In this document: positions 50,193-60,644 of the stretch, piece by piece
How the letters are laid out: the number at the start of each line of letters is the position of its first letter
How positions within the stretch are numbered: position 1 is the first letter of the stretch
Source: Linanthus parryae
Lineage: Eukaryota > Streptophyta > Magnoliopsida > Ericales > Polemoniaceae
Assembly (NCBI GenBank): GCA_023055425.1
Contig: JALGPY010000008.1
Location: 19,937,359 to 20,001,358 of the forward strand
Direction: 5' to 3'
DNA: 64,000 bases
The notes under the pieces: generated by a model
Database searches by the model: none
The model's input: only the letters and a program-made list of their open reading frames with translations
What the model was told of the DNA's origin: nothing
Translations under genes and position numbers: made by a program

Positions 50193-53100
50193 ATGGCCAA
50201 GACAAAAGGAGCCAAACCCATCAAGGAGGACGAAGAGATCCCCGATCTTCCGCAGGCTTTGTGGCGAAAAGCCCCCTATTTAGGTGGCCAAGATTTCTAC
50301 CATGCGAGGGTTAAGGCGAAGAGAATGCCTGCTCCTGTCCCGGTTGAGGGATTGCTAACACTGACTCGCCCAGTTAACTCAGCCTTGCTCGAGTTGATTG
50401 GTTCCGAGGATGTAGTTCGATTGGGAATCGAGAATGGGTACTTCCCCTATACTGCGATTTCTACCCAGGCGTTTGTCCAGAAATTGGACTATATGGATGA
50501 GTGGATTGACCATGTGTTGACCAATCATGCCGCGACTCTTGATGAGGCCGGCGTATACTTCGCTGTTCGTGCTATGAAGGGTGCTGCCGTGAAGCTGGAC
50601 CAGTCCATGCTTCTAGACCTTCTTTCCCGCTACTCACCTGCGACTCACACATTCCATTTTGCTGAGTTCGAGGCTGCCCCTACACTCGAGGACGTGCAGA
50701 TGTTGTACGATCTTTCTCCCATGGGCGAGGTGGACCCTTTGAGTCCTTTGAGGACGGCTGCGGAAATTGCTTTGTACACGCAGATGGAGGAATGCCTGGC
50801 AGAAGTAAAGAAAATCTCCACTCGGTGGACTACTACGAAAGCCCTTCCAAACTGGCAACTGGTTGATACGTCTGCGAAGAACACCTGGAACAAATGGTTG
50901 CAGTACTTCTTTCGAGACTATGCGAACAGCAGCATTACTAAGAAACTTCTGAGTGAGAACCCAGAGGCCGAGAATTATGTGGAGGGTAAGGGCTATCACT
51001 TGACCCTCTGTGCTTTCCTCTGTGCTTGGTTGTCGAGGTACTTGATTGACGGTCACCCACATGACGGGGTCTTTTACCATGTTTTGCCAATTGCTGTGAG
51101 GCTCGCTCTTGGCCAGAGAGTCGCACTCGGACCCTTGGTCTTGGGCACGCTGTACTATAGACTTGATCAGTTGGTTCTAGCCATGAAAGAGTCGCGTGGC
51201 CGCCTCGATGTATTGACTTTTGTCAATATTTCCTTTTTGACAATGTGGGTCTTCGAGCGGTGGCCATCCTATGCCCCAACTGCTCTCAAACCCGACAAGT
51301 GGTGTCCCCCAGGCGAGACGGAGGAGCGCAACAGCGGCAGAGCTGCGAGGTGGTTCGGAGCGAACAATACCAAGTGCGTTTGGAGCTTGATATGCGACAA
51401 ACGGAAAGAGTTTACTGCCAGGCCCTATGTCACATGTGTTGAGAACGTGCGATGGTTTCCAAAGCTGTACCCCTCTAAGGGTATTGTCTTCTCAAAAGAA
51501 CTCCTCTTCGAAGAGGGATCGCATTTCCATGAGCGCTATCGCGAGTTCTTTTGCTGGTGTCTACGAGGTTCCCTTCCTGCCCTCGCAGAGCATATTCGTG
51601 AGCTCGCGCCAAGGTATGAGAGGATTACCGTGGATGTTGACCCCACTCGAGTTTCTCCCCAGTTCGGCTTTGATGCAGTGGCACCATCAATCTGGCCCCA
51701 GTCCATTATCAGAGGTTGCTATAAGCGCTTGCTAACAAAGGAGTGCAAGACAGTATTCATGAATAATCTTCCCTTTGAGCAGCCCGCAGGGACCCGCGAG
51801 GGTGGTTGTTCCCAGAACTGGCTCGCATACTGGATTGCCCAGCAAACGAGGATTGAGACGCAGTCGGCCGCGCATCCAAGTAGAGCTCCCTTAATCAAAA
51901 GAAATTCTTTTCCGTTTCGCCCCAATTGCAGTCTGAGCGAGTCTGAGTATGGTTACTACTCGTTGCTGGATCATGAGAACCATTTGTGCCCTGACGTCAT
52001 TTTGAAGGAAAAGATCGCCGCAGTTAAGAAGGGCGACACGCATGTCGTCAGATATAGCGGGGCCTTTGCTAAGGTAAGCAATTTTTCGCGTGCGTTAAGC
52101 TTCTTGATTTCCTTATGCTGACGCCTTTATTCTGTACTGTTTTGCTGTAGTGTCATGTGCGGAGATTCACATCTGGTGATCGCTCCAAGTCATTGGTTGA
52201 CACCATTGTTGCCACCAGAAGACAAAAGCAGCCGTTTCTGCTAGCATGGAGGATGGACCCTGAGGTCGAAACCAAGATTCGCGCAGTCATGAATGCTTTT
52301 GCTGACTCGCTGATAGACAATGCTCCGGCCTCGTCTCCTCCCGGAGATGATCCGTCCCCTCCAGCGACTGCGGCGCCGAGAGTGAAGAGGCCCAGGCAAA
52401 AGGGAATTACAATTTCTTCCCCTAGAAGCGCTCCAACTTCTCCTCTGGCGAGGTCCCTTTCTGTCAAGGATAAAGGCAAAGGTCGCATGCCCCGCAAAGT
52501 GCGGAAAGAGCTCGCAGTTGAGACTTTCGTTCCATTCAACCAGGAGGAAGGAGAGAGGCAGGAGCCCAGATAAAGTGATGAGGAAGAAGAAAGAACAGTG
52601 GTGATGCATGAGGAAGAATCAGGAGGTACCTCCGTCGCATTCCCTTTCCCATTATCGCAATTCTTTTGCAATTCTTTCTTACACCAATCATATCTTCGCA
52701 GATGATGATGATGATGATGATGAGATCATCGGTGGCGTTTTGGCCAAGAGACAAAAGAGAGATACCCATTCTGGCATTCCAGACGATCCCATAAGCGAGG
52801 ACGTTCTTGCTGAGTCCCGGAAGACAGCCGCGGAAGCTGCTGAAAGAAGAAGGCAGCGGGAAGAGGAGGAGCTCCAGCGTGCGAGACAGCGGAGCCTCGA
52901 AGAGCAGCATGTTGACGACTTAGTGCGTCCAGTTGACGAGGAAGATGTACTCCCCGAAGTGGTGACTCCTCATGCGGAGGAGGAAGATGAGGTTCCAGAA
53001 GAGGATGCAGCAGCCCTGGAGCAAGCCCAAGCAGACTTCGAAGAAATCGCAGGCGGCGATAAAGGTGAGATCTTCAATCTCGCAGTAACTTATAGAGATG

Positions 53101-54500
53101 TTATTGTGGGTGCGTTAAAGCATGGCGTGTCAAAGGCTGACATTCGCCGTTGGCTAGTAGACAAGTGCGGAGAACCTTCAGGTAATCATTTGAGCGATAC
53201 GCATGTACTAGGCTTTAGCAACTTGAAGCAGAATCATGACTGGTTTATTCGCATCCCAGGTCATGCTCGTTTTAAGGACCTGCTTAATGAGGACACACTA
53301 ATAGGGCATGGTTCCACGTCTTTAGTGTATGACGAAGATACACCAATCCCACCTTCGCGTGGAGGTGCTTGTTCTTAGCTTTAGCAAAGATAGTAAAATA
53401 TAATTCAATGCGAGTCACCTCATACCATCGCATTTTGTATCGCAGGCAATGTTGAGGAACACGCGCCGGAGCAAAGAAGTCGGCCTTCTGCGTCCTATGT
53501 TCCGATTCCGAGCCCTCATACTGAGAAGCCCGTCGCAGCTACTGATCACGCAGGTGAGCCTCTCGAGGACATCATCGAACTTTCCGACGATGCTGAAGCT
53601 GTTGCTGTGCTAATGGATGAAGATGCCCATGCTGGTGCTGAGGAAGTAAGGACAAGTACTGTCGATGCTTCCGCATCTGAGAATATCCCTCGCCAAGCGA
53701 CCTCGGCTGTCCCTTCGCCTCCAGCGATGACTGAGTCGGCGACATCTATTCCTGCGTGGAGCTTTTGGGGCTCGCAGGTTGGGAATGCAGTCGCAGCTGG
53801 TGCGGCCTACACTCTTCCTTCTAACTATGAGGAGTTAGAGCTCGCGGCTGACAGGAGAGCCATGGAGCAAGGGCAGTCTTCAACGACTCCAGTAATGCGC
53901 ATTCCTTCTCTTCGTGAGATTCTCGAAGGAACTGGTAAGTAGTGATTCACTGTTTGCATCTCGCATGGTGTATTTGCGAGTTTGATAGCATAACTTAGCT
54001 TTGACATTGCTTCAGGTTTGGAGCAAACTGATGTGGACTGGCTAGTTCGGATGCGCCTCACCTACCCCCGATCGTTTGCAAGATCTCTGGAGATAGGGCC
54101 CTTTGACAGGAGGCTGTTTCTTACCGAAGCCATTTGGATTTTGGAGCAGCTGTCTGCGGCCACGCCTGAGACCATTTCTGTCCAGAGTGCCGAATTGCTT
54201 TGTGGCATGTGCCAGAATCTCTTGACCAAAGTTCAAGGCAGGCTGGGTTTCAGATTTCTTATGAAAAGAGTTACTCTGATTCGCGCAGCCCTAACCTTGA
54301 AGCTCGGCCACCAGAACCTCGCAGCTGAGAAGCAGAAGGTGGAGCAGCAAAAGCAAAAGGTTGACGAAGCTCTGAAGCTCTATCATGAGATGAATGCCAA
54401 GTGCGAGCAACTGAAACAAGAAGTGGAGCAGGTAGAGAAGCTGAGCCATCAGTTCGCGCCCCATGATTCCTTGATCAAGAATTTGCTTTTGACTTTTTGA
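50193..54500 (+). CDS. Plant mobile domain (PMD, aminotransferase-like) gene carried antisense by the retrotransposon
   Basis: Five coding exons: 50193-52073, 52151-52625, 52702-53364, 53446-53934, 54016-54500. All junctions are GT-AG and in phase, total 3993 nt, 1331 codons. The PMD core in exon 1 has THTFHF (151-156) followed by PTLEDV, the family's signature. Residues 1-60 are charged. Exon 3 starts with a poly-Asp run from (GAT)n and a charged coiled coil (RRRQREEEELQRARQR). Exon 5 ends in a longer coiled coil (KQKVEQQKQKVDEALKL). One TAA at 52571-52573 interrupts exon 2; the same frame continues open to the donor. Host PMD proteins (MAIN, MAIL1) act in the nucleus and affect gene expression and TE silencing. 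A role for this copy is unknown. The gene converges on gag-pol and must be transcribed separately. Confidence 0.85.
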
Positions 54501-56026
54501 ATTTGGAAAATAGCAAGGGAATTAACTGAAACATTAATGTAATGTCTGAAACATTAATGTAATGTTGCTAGGGTTTCTCCCCCTTTTTTTTTAACAACAA
54601 GAATCAACTTGCCCGTTTTGCCCTTTCCGGGATTTGATAGGATATCTCTGTGCATATCCAATTATGACATCAGCAATTGATACTCTGCTTGATTTTCGCG
54701 CTAATTTCTCGGCAGATAAGCACGATTTGTTGGGAAGTCCATCCGAATCATGACTATCCGTCATTTATTAGGATACGCAACCGAATCGTCGTAGCCTTTA
54801 GTAGGGTAATTAATCGTTACCGCTTTTCAAGGCGTAAGTGATTGACCTTACCCTCTTTTCAAATTCTGCTGACTCATCTTTGGCAACTGAAGAGTCTCCA
54901 CAAGGTCTACATAAACTCTGTCTTTGCCATTTGGGTTCTTCATCCCAAAAATGTGCTTTGCCGTGAATCCTTACGACTGCTGGCTTCAACGCTTGTTTTT
55001 CGTTGAATCATGGCAACCTCAAGTTGTGAATCCTGAGTTTGCGCTTTGTGTTGTAGAAGTAGTTTCCAAGATCCACTTTATGAGGCTTACTGCTCTTTAT
55101 AACCATCATAAAGAAGATGGAGATGATATCTCATGTGTGTTCGAAGAATTTTCTTCGTGTATTATGTGTGCAGGTCATGTTTCCGGCCGCCTCCCGGTGA
55201 GGTGCAGCGCCAAAGTGACCGTGCTACCGTCTCGTAATGAACGGCGGAATTCTCCTCCAGCATCCCTGGAGGAGGATTTCTTGCCTCTTCGTTCGTGAGC
55301 TCAGGGTGGCGCGTCAATGCCCTTGTCTATCATGACAAGGAGTCCATCACCAGAGGAATGACTGCTTCCCCTGTTTTGCACGGCGGTATACGCCAGAACA
55401 GGAGGTTCCTCCGGTGCCTATCTTGATCAGACAGAGGCCTTTGTCACCTCTTGGGGTCTTGGACGTACCGTTACCCAGATCTTGCCGCTAGGGACGTAGC
55501 GAATGACGAGTTGATCTCTTCGCAGCAGCATCCCTTTTGCTATAGATCTTTGGCCGTAGATCTGCGTATTGCATCGCCGGTGTTAGGACCGGTGGGTTCA
55601 TCCTTTCTTAGTTAGGATTCCCTCGATGTGTTACTTCTCGCTTGTAAGCTACTTTTCGAACGTATTGTAAGCCGTGTTGGCTGTGTAGTTAGATTTGAGC
55701 TTTTTCGCTTGTAAGCTGCTATCTAGATAGATAAATTGTAAGTCTTTTCGACTCATCATGATAAATAGCCTTTTTGTATTATCTGCTGCCTTGTCACAAC
55801 AAAATACTATTTCGCATGCGTTTCGGCATATTTTGCCTTGCATAATGCTATATACACACTTCGCATTTGCTATCTGCCATATAAATTCGCAGATGTTTTG
55901 CTAGATCGTTCGAGATCATATTTTTCGCAGCTGTGCCATCTTGGCAGATGGGCTTGTGATTAGCCTTTGATGCACGTGCTATCATATCAGATAGACCTTT
56001 GTAAAGTACTTAAGATCATTCTCACA
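54501..56026. other. Spacer between the PMD gene and the tandem repeats
   Basis: No supported coding sequence; the 124-codon plus frame at 54924-55298 has no recognisable motif. From about 55690 on, the text drifts into degenerate copies of the downstream repeat (CGCAGATG, GCTATC, AGATCAT pieces). It would form the 3' ends of both convergent transcripts. Confidence 0.5.
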
Positions 56027-56712
56027 ATATTGCTATCGTAGCAGATAGTCTTTAGTAGATCAATTAAGATCGTTCTTCGTGCGAGTTACTATCGTAGCAG
56101 ATAGGCTTTTCTAGATCAATTAAAATCGTTTTTTCACATGAGCTGCTATCGTAACAGATAGGCTTTGGAAGATCAATTAAGATCGTTTTGCCGCATGAGT
56201 TGCTATCGTAACAGATAGGCTTTTAGAAGATCAATTACGATCGCATTTGCATAAGTTGCTATCATAATAGATAGGCTTAGATGATCAATTAAGATCGCAT
56301 TTGCATAAGCTGCTATCGTAACAGATAGGCTTTAAATGATCAATTAAGATCGCATTTGCATAGGCTGCTATCGTAACAGACAGGCTTTAATGATCAATTA
56401 AGATCGCGTTTGCATAGGCTGCTATCGTAACAGATAGGCTTAAATGATCAATTAAGATCGCATTTGCATAGGCTGCTATCGTAACAGATAGGCTTAAATG
56501 ATCAATTAAGATCGCATTTGCATAGGCTGCTATCGTGACAGATAGGCTTAAATGATCAATTAAGATCGCATTTGCATAGGCTGCTATCGTAACAGATAGG
56601 CTTGAATGATCAATTAAGATCGCGTTTGCATAGGCTGCTATCGTGACAGATAGGCTTAAATGATCAATTAAGATCTCATTTGCATAGATTGCTATTGTGG
56701 CGAATAACCATA
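56027..56712 (+). repeat. Array of about 13 tandem 54-57-bp repeats in the Tat element
   Basis: CTATCG-like anchors start at 56033, 56089, 56146, 56203, 56259, 56313, 56368, 56422, 56476, 56530, 56584, 56638 and 56692. Spacing is 56-57 bp at the left and exactly 54 bp in the last six steps. Each unit contains a small inverted repeat CTATC-n6-GATAG and GATCAATTAAGATC. The pol-side units are most alike, so homogenisation is recent there. Confidence 0.95.
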
Positions 56713-56906
56713 GCTAACAGTTATAACAAAGCAAAATTGACATCCAGAAATATGAAGTTTCTCATTTGGGAGAATTTCTTTATTATAACGCTCTCATATG
56801 GGAGAGATGAGCTTACAATCCTCTCATATGGGAGAGGAGATTGTGTAAATCGTAGCCATACAAGACATTAAGCGACGTTATAATAAAACGCATGAAATGA
56901 GAGAAG
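56713..56906. other. Pol 3' flank with three ATATGGGAGA motifs
   Basis: CTCATTTGGGAGA, CTCATATGGGAGA and CTCATATGGGAGA recur at about 56761, 56792 and 56822, a short degenerate repeat of about 30 bp. No coding sequence. Confidence 0.6.
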
Positions 56907-59900
56907 TCAGGGATAGTACTTCTTAATCCAGCGCATGTTGACTGAACTCGGGGTTGAGGTTGTGCCGTGCAACCTTCGTATGCTGCAATAGCCACTGTCG
57001 AAGACTTCTGTGACTTCGAAGGGTCCTTCCCAATTGGCTGCGAACTTTGGGTGAGTCGCTTCTCGCATGCAGTGATCAGATGCGCGCAGCACCAAGTCTC
57101 CAACTGCGAAATCTCTTCGCTGGACTGTCTTATTGTAAGCGCGAGCGATTCTTTCTTGATATCGCTTGTTGGTCCTTTTGGCTTGTTCTCGCTTTTCCTC
57201 CAGCAAGATTAAGTCATGATCGCGTTGATTTTCATAGAGTGCGTGGAAGGCCAGCCTTGCCGAATTGACTCTAACCTCCGCAGGTACCACGGCCTCGGCC
57301 CCATAGCATAGTAGGAACGGCGAGGCCCCCGTGGGTGTCCTTGGAGAAGTTCGGTAGGCCCACAGAGCTATGCTTAGAGAGTCAGCCCACTTCTTGTGGT
57401 CATCCGCGACCATCTTGCTCAAAATCCTCAACAGCGTTTTGTTGGTCGCTTCGGCTTGTCCGTTCCCTTTCGGGTAATAAGGGGTAGAACATATCTGCCT
57501 GATGTTGTACTCCGCTAACTTCGCAGCTACCTGGCGATTAACAAAGGGAGTACCGTTATCTGAAAGAATGGTGTTTGGGATTCCGAACCTGCATATAATG
57601 TTGCCTTGAATGAAGTTGACCACAGCTAGCGCATTTCCCGTCTTGAGTGGTATTGCCTCCACCCATTTGGTGAATAGCTCAGTCGCAGTGAGAATGAAGT
57701 GATTCCCGTGTGACGTTGGTCGGATGGGACCGATGAAGTCTAGAGCCCATGTGTGAAATGGCCATGGTGTTCCTAATGCATGTAAATCCACGGCGGGAGC
57801 GTGCACTAGATTTCCTTTGAATTGGCACTCTTGGCAGCGTCGTACTTTAGTGCGGCAATCGACCTCCATCGTGGGCCAGAAATATCCAATTGAGAGGAGC
57901 TGCCTGCATAATTTCGCACCTCCTTGGTGTTCCACCTGATGAGAGAGATCCATGACTTCTTGTGCTTCTCTGCCGTCTAGACATCGCAGCAAGTTGCCCT
58001 CGTGACCTCTTCGCCAAAGCAGGTTTTCCTGTACTACATATCGAGATGCTTTCCTCTTCAATTTCTCGGCTTCTTTTCTCGATTCGGGCACGGTGCCCTG
58101 AGTGAGAAAATCAAAGAGTGGCTTCTTCCAATCCGTTTCGTCATCCGTTAGAGCGATGAGTAAAGAATCTTTGATTAGTGCGCAACTCTCGCACTTCCCT
58201 TGTATTAGGGCTGCGGCTGTTGACATGTCTGGCCAATGAATGCCATATCTCTGAGCCTTCCGGTAGATTGACACCTCGCTTTCTCCGCAAGCATGTTGGT
58301 GAATCTTTTCTAACAATAGTTGTCCCTCTTGCTCGGAGACGCATCGCATGAGTATTCCGCCAGGACCCTTGTAGTAAAGGGTGTTGTCGTGTATACAGTA
58401 CCCTTTTGTGAGTGCCCAGCTTTCACTGCTTGTGCCTTCCCCAATAGCTTGTAGGATTGCTTTTCTCCAATCCGTGTCATCCATGTGTTCGTCACCGCTC
58501 GCATCTTCTGTCAATGCCGACGATGTTCGCACTTCAATGGAGATTCGTGCGGGACATTTGTCTGTGCTGACCTTAGATCCCAAGGTTGCCAGAGCGTCCG
58601 CATGCCTGTTGTCTGCCCGGGGCTTGTGCTCGTACCTCACATCGCAGAATTGCTGCACCAGCTTTTGTACTAGGGTGCGGTAAGACAGGAGGTTGATCTC
58701 CTTCAAACCATACTCGCCCGAGGCTTGCTTAACGATCAACTTGGAGTCTCCCATGACCGTTAGATTGCTCACTTCCAAAGCTTTCGCCGCACGGAGCCCC
58801 GCGATGAGAGCCTCATATTCCGCTTCATTGTTTGTGACTGCGAAGTTGAGCTTTGCGGACATCTGTATGACCTCCCCATCTGGTTTGGTCAAGACTATCC
58901 CAATGCCTCCACCTTTCCTCGTTGACGAGCCGTCGAAGTGGAGCGTCCAACAGGGCACGTCGATTGCATAGATCTCAGGGCCTTCGAGCTCTTCCTCGAT
59001 CACGGGCTCGTGGCTGTTGTCGGGGAACTGTGCCAGCAGATCCGCTACCGCCTGCGACTTGATCGCTCGCGGTCGTACGCATGTGATATCATATTGAGAG
59101 ATGGTCATGTACCATTTCCCCAATCTCCCGCCAGGAGTAGTGTGAGTTAGCAAATATCGTATGGGGTCGCTCTTGGTGACCACTACTACTTTGTGTGATG
59201 CAAAGTAGTGTTTCAATTTCTCTATTACGAAAAAAAAAGCAAGGCAATGACGTTCGATGTCTATGTACCTCGATTCAGCAGGCTGCACGATGCGAGAGAT
59301 GTAGTAGATAGGCCTTTCCTGGCTTTCGTACTCCTGAGCCAAGAGTGCTCCTATGGATCTCCTTGTTGATGTCAGATACAGCAGAAGCGGTGACCCCAGT
59401 TGAGGTGCGATCATTATTTTTGAGGACGTCAGCAAATCCTTCAGCTTTTCGAACGCAGCTTCGTGCTCCGGTGCCCAGTAGTACACGGCGTCCTTCTTGA
59501 GAAGAGTACTAAAACAGCATGTGATTTCGGAAATCGCTGGGATGAATCTCCGCAGATAGGATAGCTTTCCTAAAAATGTCTTCAAGGCACTCTGGTTATG
59601 GGGCGGCGTCATGCCGGTTATGGCTGATACTTTCGCAGGGTCAGGCTCGATTCCTTGGCGATGAACTACGCATCCCAAGAACTTCCCTGATGTTACCCCA
59701 AATGCGCATTTCATGGGATTCATCTTTAGTTGAAAGCGTCTACATCTATTGAACACCTTCCATAGATCTGCGAGGTGATCTGCTTCGTGCTTGGATTTAA
59801 CCACCAGGTCATCCACATAGAATTCCACTTCTTTATGCATCATGTCGTGGAACAGAGCCATCATGGCGCGCTGATAGGTTGCACCAGCGTTTTTGAGACC

Positions 59901-60644
59901 GAAAGGCATCACTGTGTAATTGAACACCCCCACCGGAGTGATGAATGCAGTCTTCTGCGCGTCTTCGGGGTCCATCTTGATCTGGTTGTACCCGCTGAAG
60001 CCATCCATGAAACTGAACATGCGGTGGCCCGCTGTTGAATCGATAAGCAAATCGATGTTAGGTAGTGGAAAATCGTCCTTGGGGCAGAAGCGATTGAGAT
60101 CTCGGAAATCCACGCAGATGCGGAGCTGTCCGTTCTTCTTCACCACTGGCACGATGTTGGCCAGCCATGTGGGATGATGATTTGGCTCTATGAATTTGGC
60201 ATCCAGGAGTTTGACAATCTCCTGCTTAATTTTCACGTTAAGCTCCGGCCTGAAGCTCCTTGTGCTCTGCTTTACCGGCTTAGACCCTGGAATGATGTCT
60301 AAGCGGTGCATAGTGATGCTTGCATCCAGTCCCGGCATCTCATCATACTCCCATGCGAACACATCCTTGTATTCAGTTAGGAGCTGTAGCAATCCTAGCT
60401 CCTCTTCGCTTGTGAGGTCCGCACTTAGAAAGACTGGCCTTTTCTTTTCCTCGTTCGGGCTGAGGAACACTTCCTTTAGTTCTTGCTTTTGCGGTCTGGG
60501 CCTGTCTTCCATGCATTCAGGCGCTTCTTTGAGTTTCTCGTCTGGAGTGTCCTGTGTTGGCTTTTCCGTCAGCGCAATTTGCTCGATTTGATTGATTTGC
60601 CCAGGGATATCCCCATGCCCGTGTGAGAACATCCCCGCGCACCT
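56907..60644 (-). CDS. Tat-type pol: RT, RNase H, second RNase H, duplicated zinc module, integrase
   Basis: First ATG at 60632 gives 1241 residues; the frame is open up to the TGA at 60645 that separates it from gag-protease. RT: about 150-330 with LRICVDFRDLN and YVDD (272-275). First RNase H: about 385-520, degenerate in its catalytic acids (LYLTSTRRSIG). Second RNase H: about 563-690 with FDGS (566-569), NNEAEYEAL, MGDSKL and RHADALA, all four acidic positions kept. Two zinc-binding-like modules follow: about 720-820 (CESC) and about 834-940 (HQ-x2-H...CQEC). Integrase core: ALDFIG (963-968), SDNGTPF (1024-1030) and the NGQAEATN Glu. The ORF looks intact. It makes the enzymes for reverse transcription and integration of the element. 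Confidence 0.95.
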   Translation of the reverse strand, partial: RCAGMFSHGHGDIPGQINQIEQIALTEKPTQDTPDEKLKEAPECMEDRPRPQKQELKEVFLSPNEEKKRPVFLSADLTSEEELGLLQLLTEYKDVFAWEYDEMPGLDASITMHRLDIIPGSKPVKQSTRSFRPELNVKIKQEIVKLLDAKFIEPNHHPTWLANIVPVVKKNGQLRICVDFRDLNRFCPKDDFPLPNIDLLIDSTAGHRMFSFMDGFSGYNQIKMDPEDAQKTAFITPVGVFNYTVMPFGLKNAGATYQRAMMALFHDMMHKEVEFYVDDLVVKSKHEADHLADLWKVFNRCRRFQLKMNPMKCAFGVTSGKFLGCVVHRQGIEPDPAKVSAITGMTPPHNQSALKTFLGKLSYLRRFIPAISEITCCFSTLLKKDAVYYWAPEHEAAFEKLKDLLTSSKIMIAPQLGSPLLLYLTSTRRSIGALLAQEYESQERPIYYISRIVQPAESRYIDIERHCLAFFFVIEKLKHYFASHKVVVVTKSDPIRYLLTHTTPGGRLGKWYMTISQYDITCVRPRAIKSQAVADLLAQFPDNSHEPVIEEELEGPEIYAIDVPCWTLHFDGSSTRKGGGIGIVLTKPDGEVIQMSAKLNFAVTNNEAEYEALIAGLRAAKALEVSNLTVMGDSKLIVKQASGEYGLKEINLLSYRTLVQKLVQQFCDVRYEHKPRADNRHADALATLGSKVSTDKCPARISIEVRTSSALTEDASGDEHMDDTDWRKAILQAIGEGTSSESWALTKGYCIHDNTLYYKGPGGILMRCVSEQEGQLLLEKIHQHACGESEVSIYRKAQRYGIHWPDMSTAAALIQGKCESCALIKDSLLIALTDDETDWKKPLFDFLTQGTVPESRKEAEKLKRKASRYVVQENLLWRRGHEGNLLRCLDGREAQEVMDLSHQVEHQGGAKLCRQLLSIGYFWPTMEVDCRTKVRRCQECQFKGNLVHAPAVDLHALGTPWPFHTWALDFIGPIRPTSHGNHFILTATELFTKWVEAIPLKTGNALAVVNFIQGNIICRFGIPNTILSDNGTPFVNRQVAAKLAEYNIRQICSTPYYPKGNGQAEATNKTLLRILSKMVADDHKKWADSLSIALWAYRTSPRTPTGASPFLLCYGAEAVVPAEVRVNSARLAFHALYENQRDHDLILLEEKREQAKRTNKRYQERIARAYNKTVQRRDFAVGDLVLRASDHCMREATHPKFAANWEGPFEVTEVFDSGYCSIRRLHGTTSTPSSVNMRWIKKYYP

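Noticed and set aside
50634..51080. 148-codon minus-strand ORF inside PMD exon 1
   Set aside because: It is antisense to a clear PMD domain and has no motif; a shadow frame.
54924..55298. 124-codon plus-strand ORF downstream of the PMD gene
   Set aside because: No recognisable domain, and it lies in the spacer where degenerate repeats begin. It could not be joined in phase to the PMD gene.
56027..56712. Possible CRISPR-like or minisatellite locus
   Set aside because: Units abut directly with no unique spacers, and the host is a plant. It is a tandem array inside a retrotransposon.
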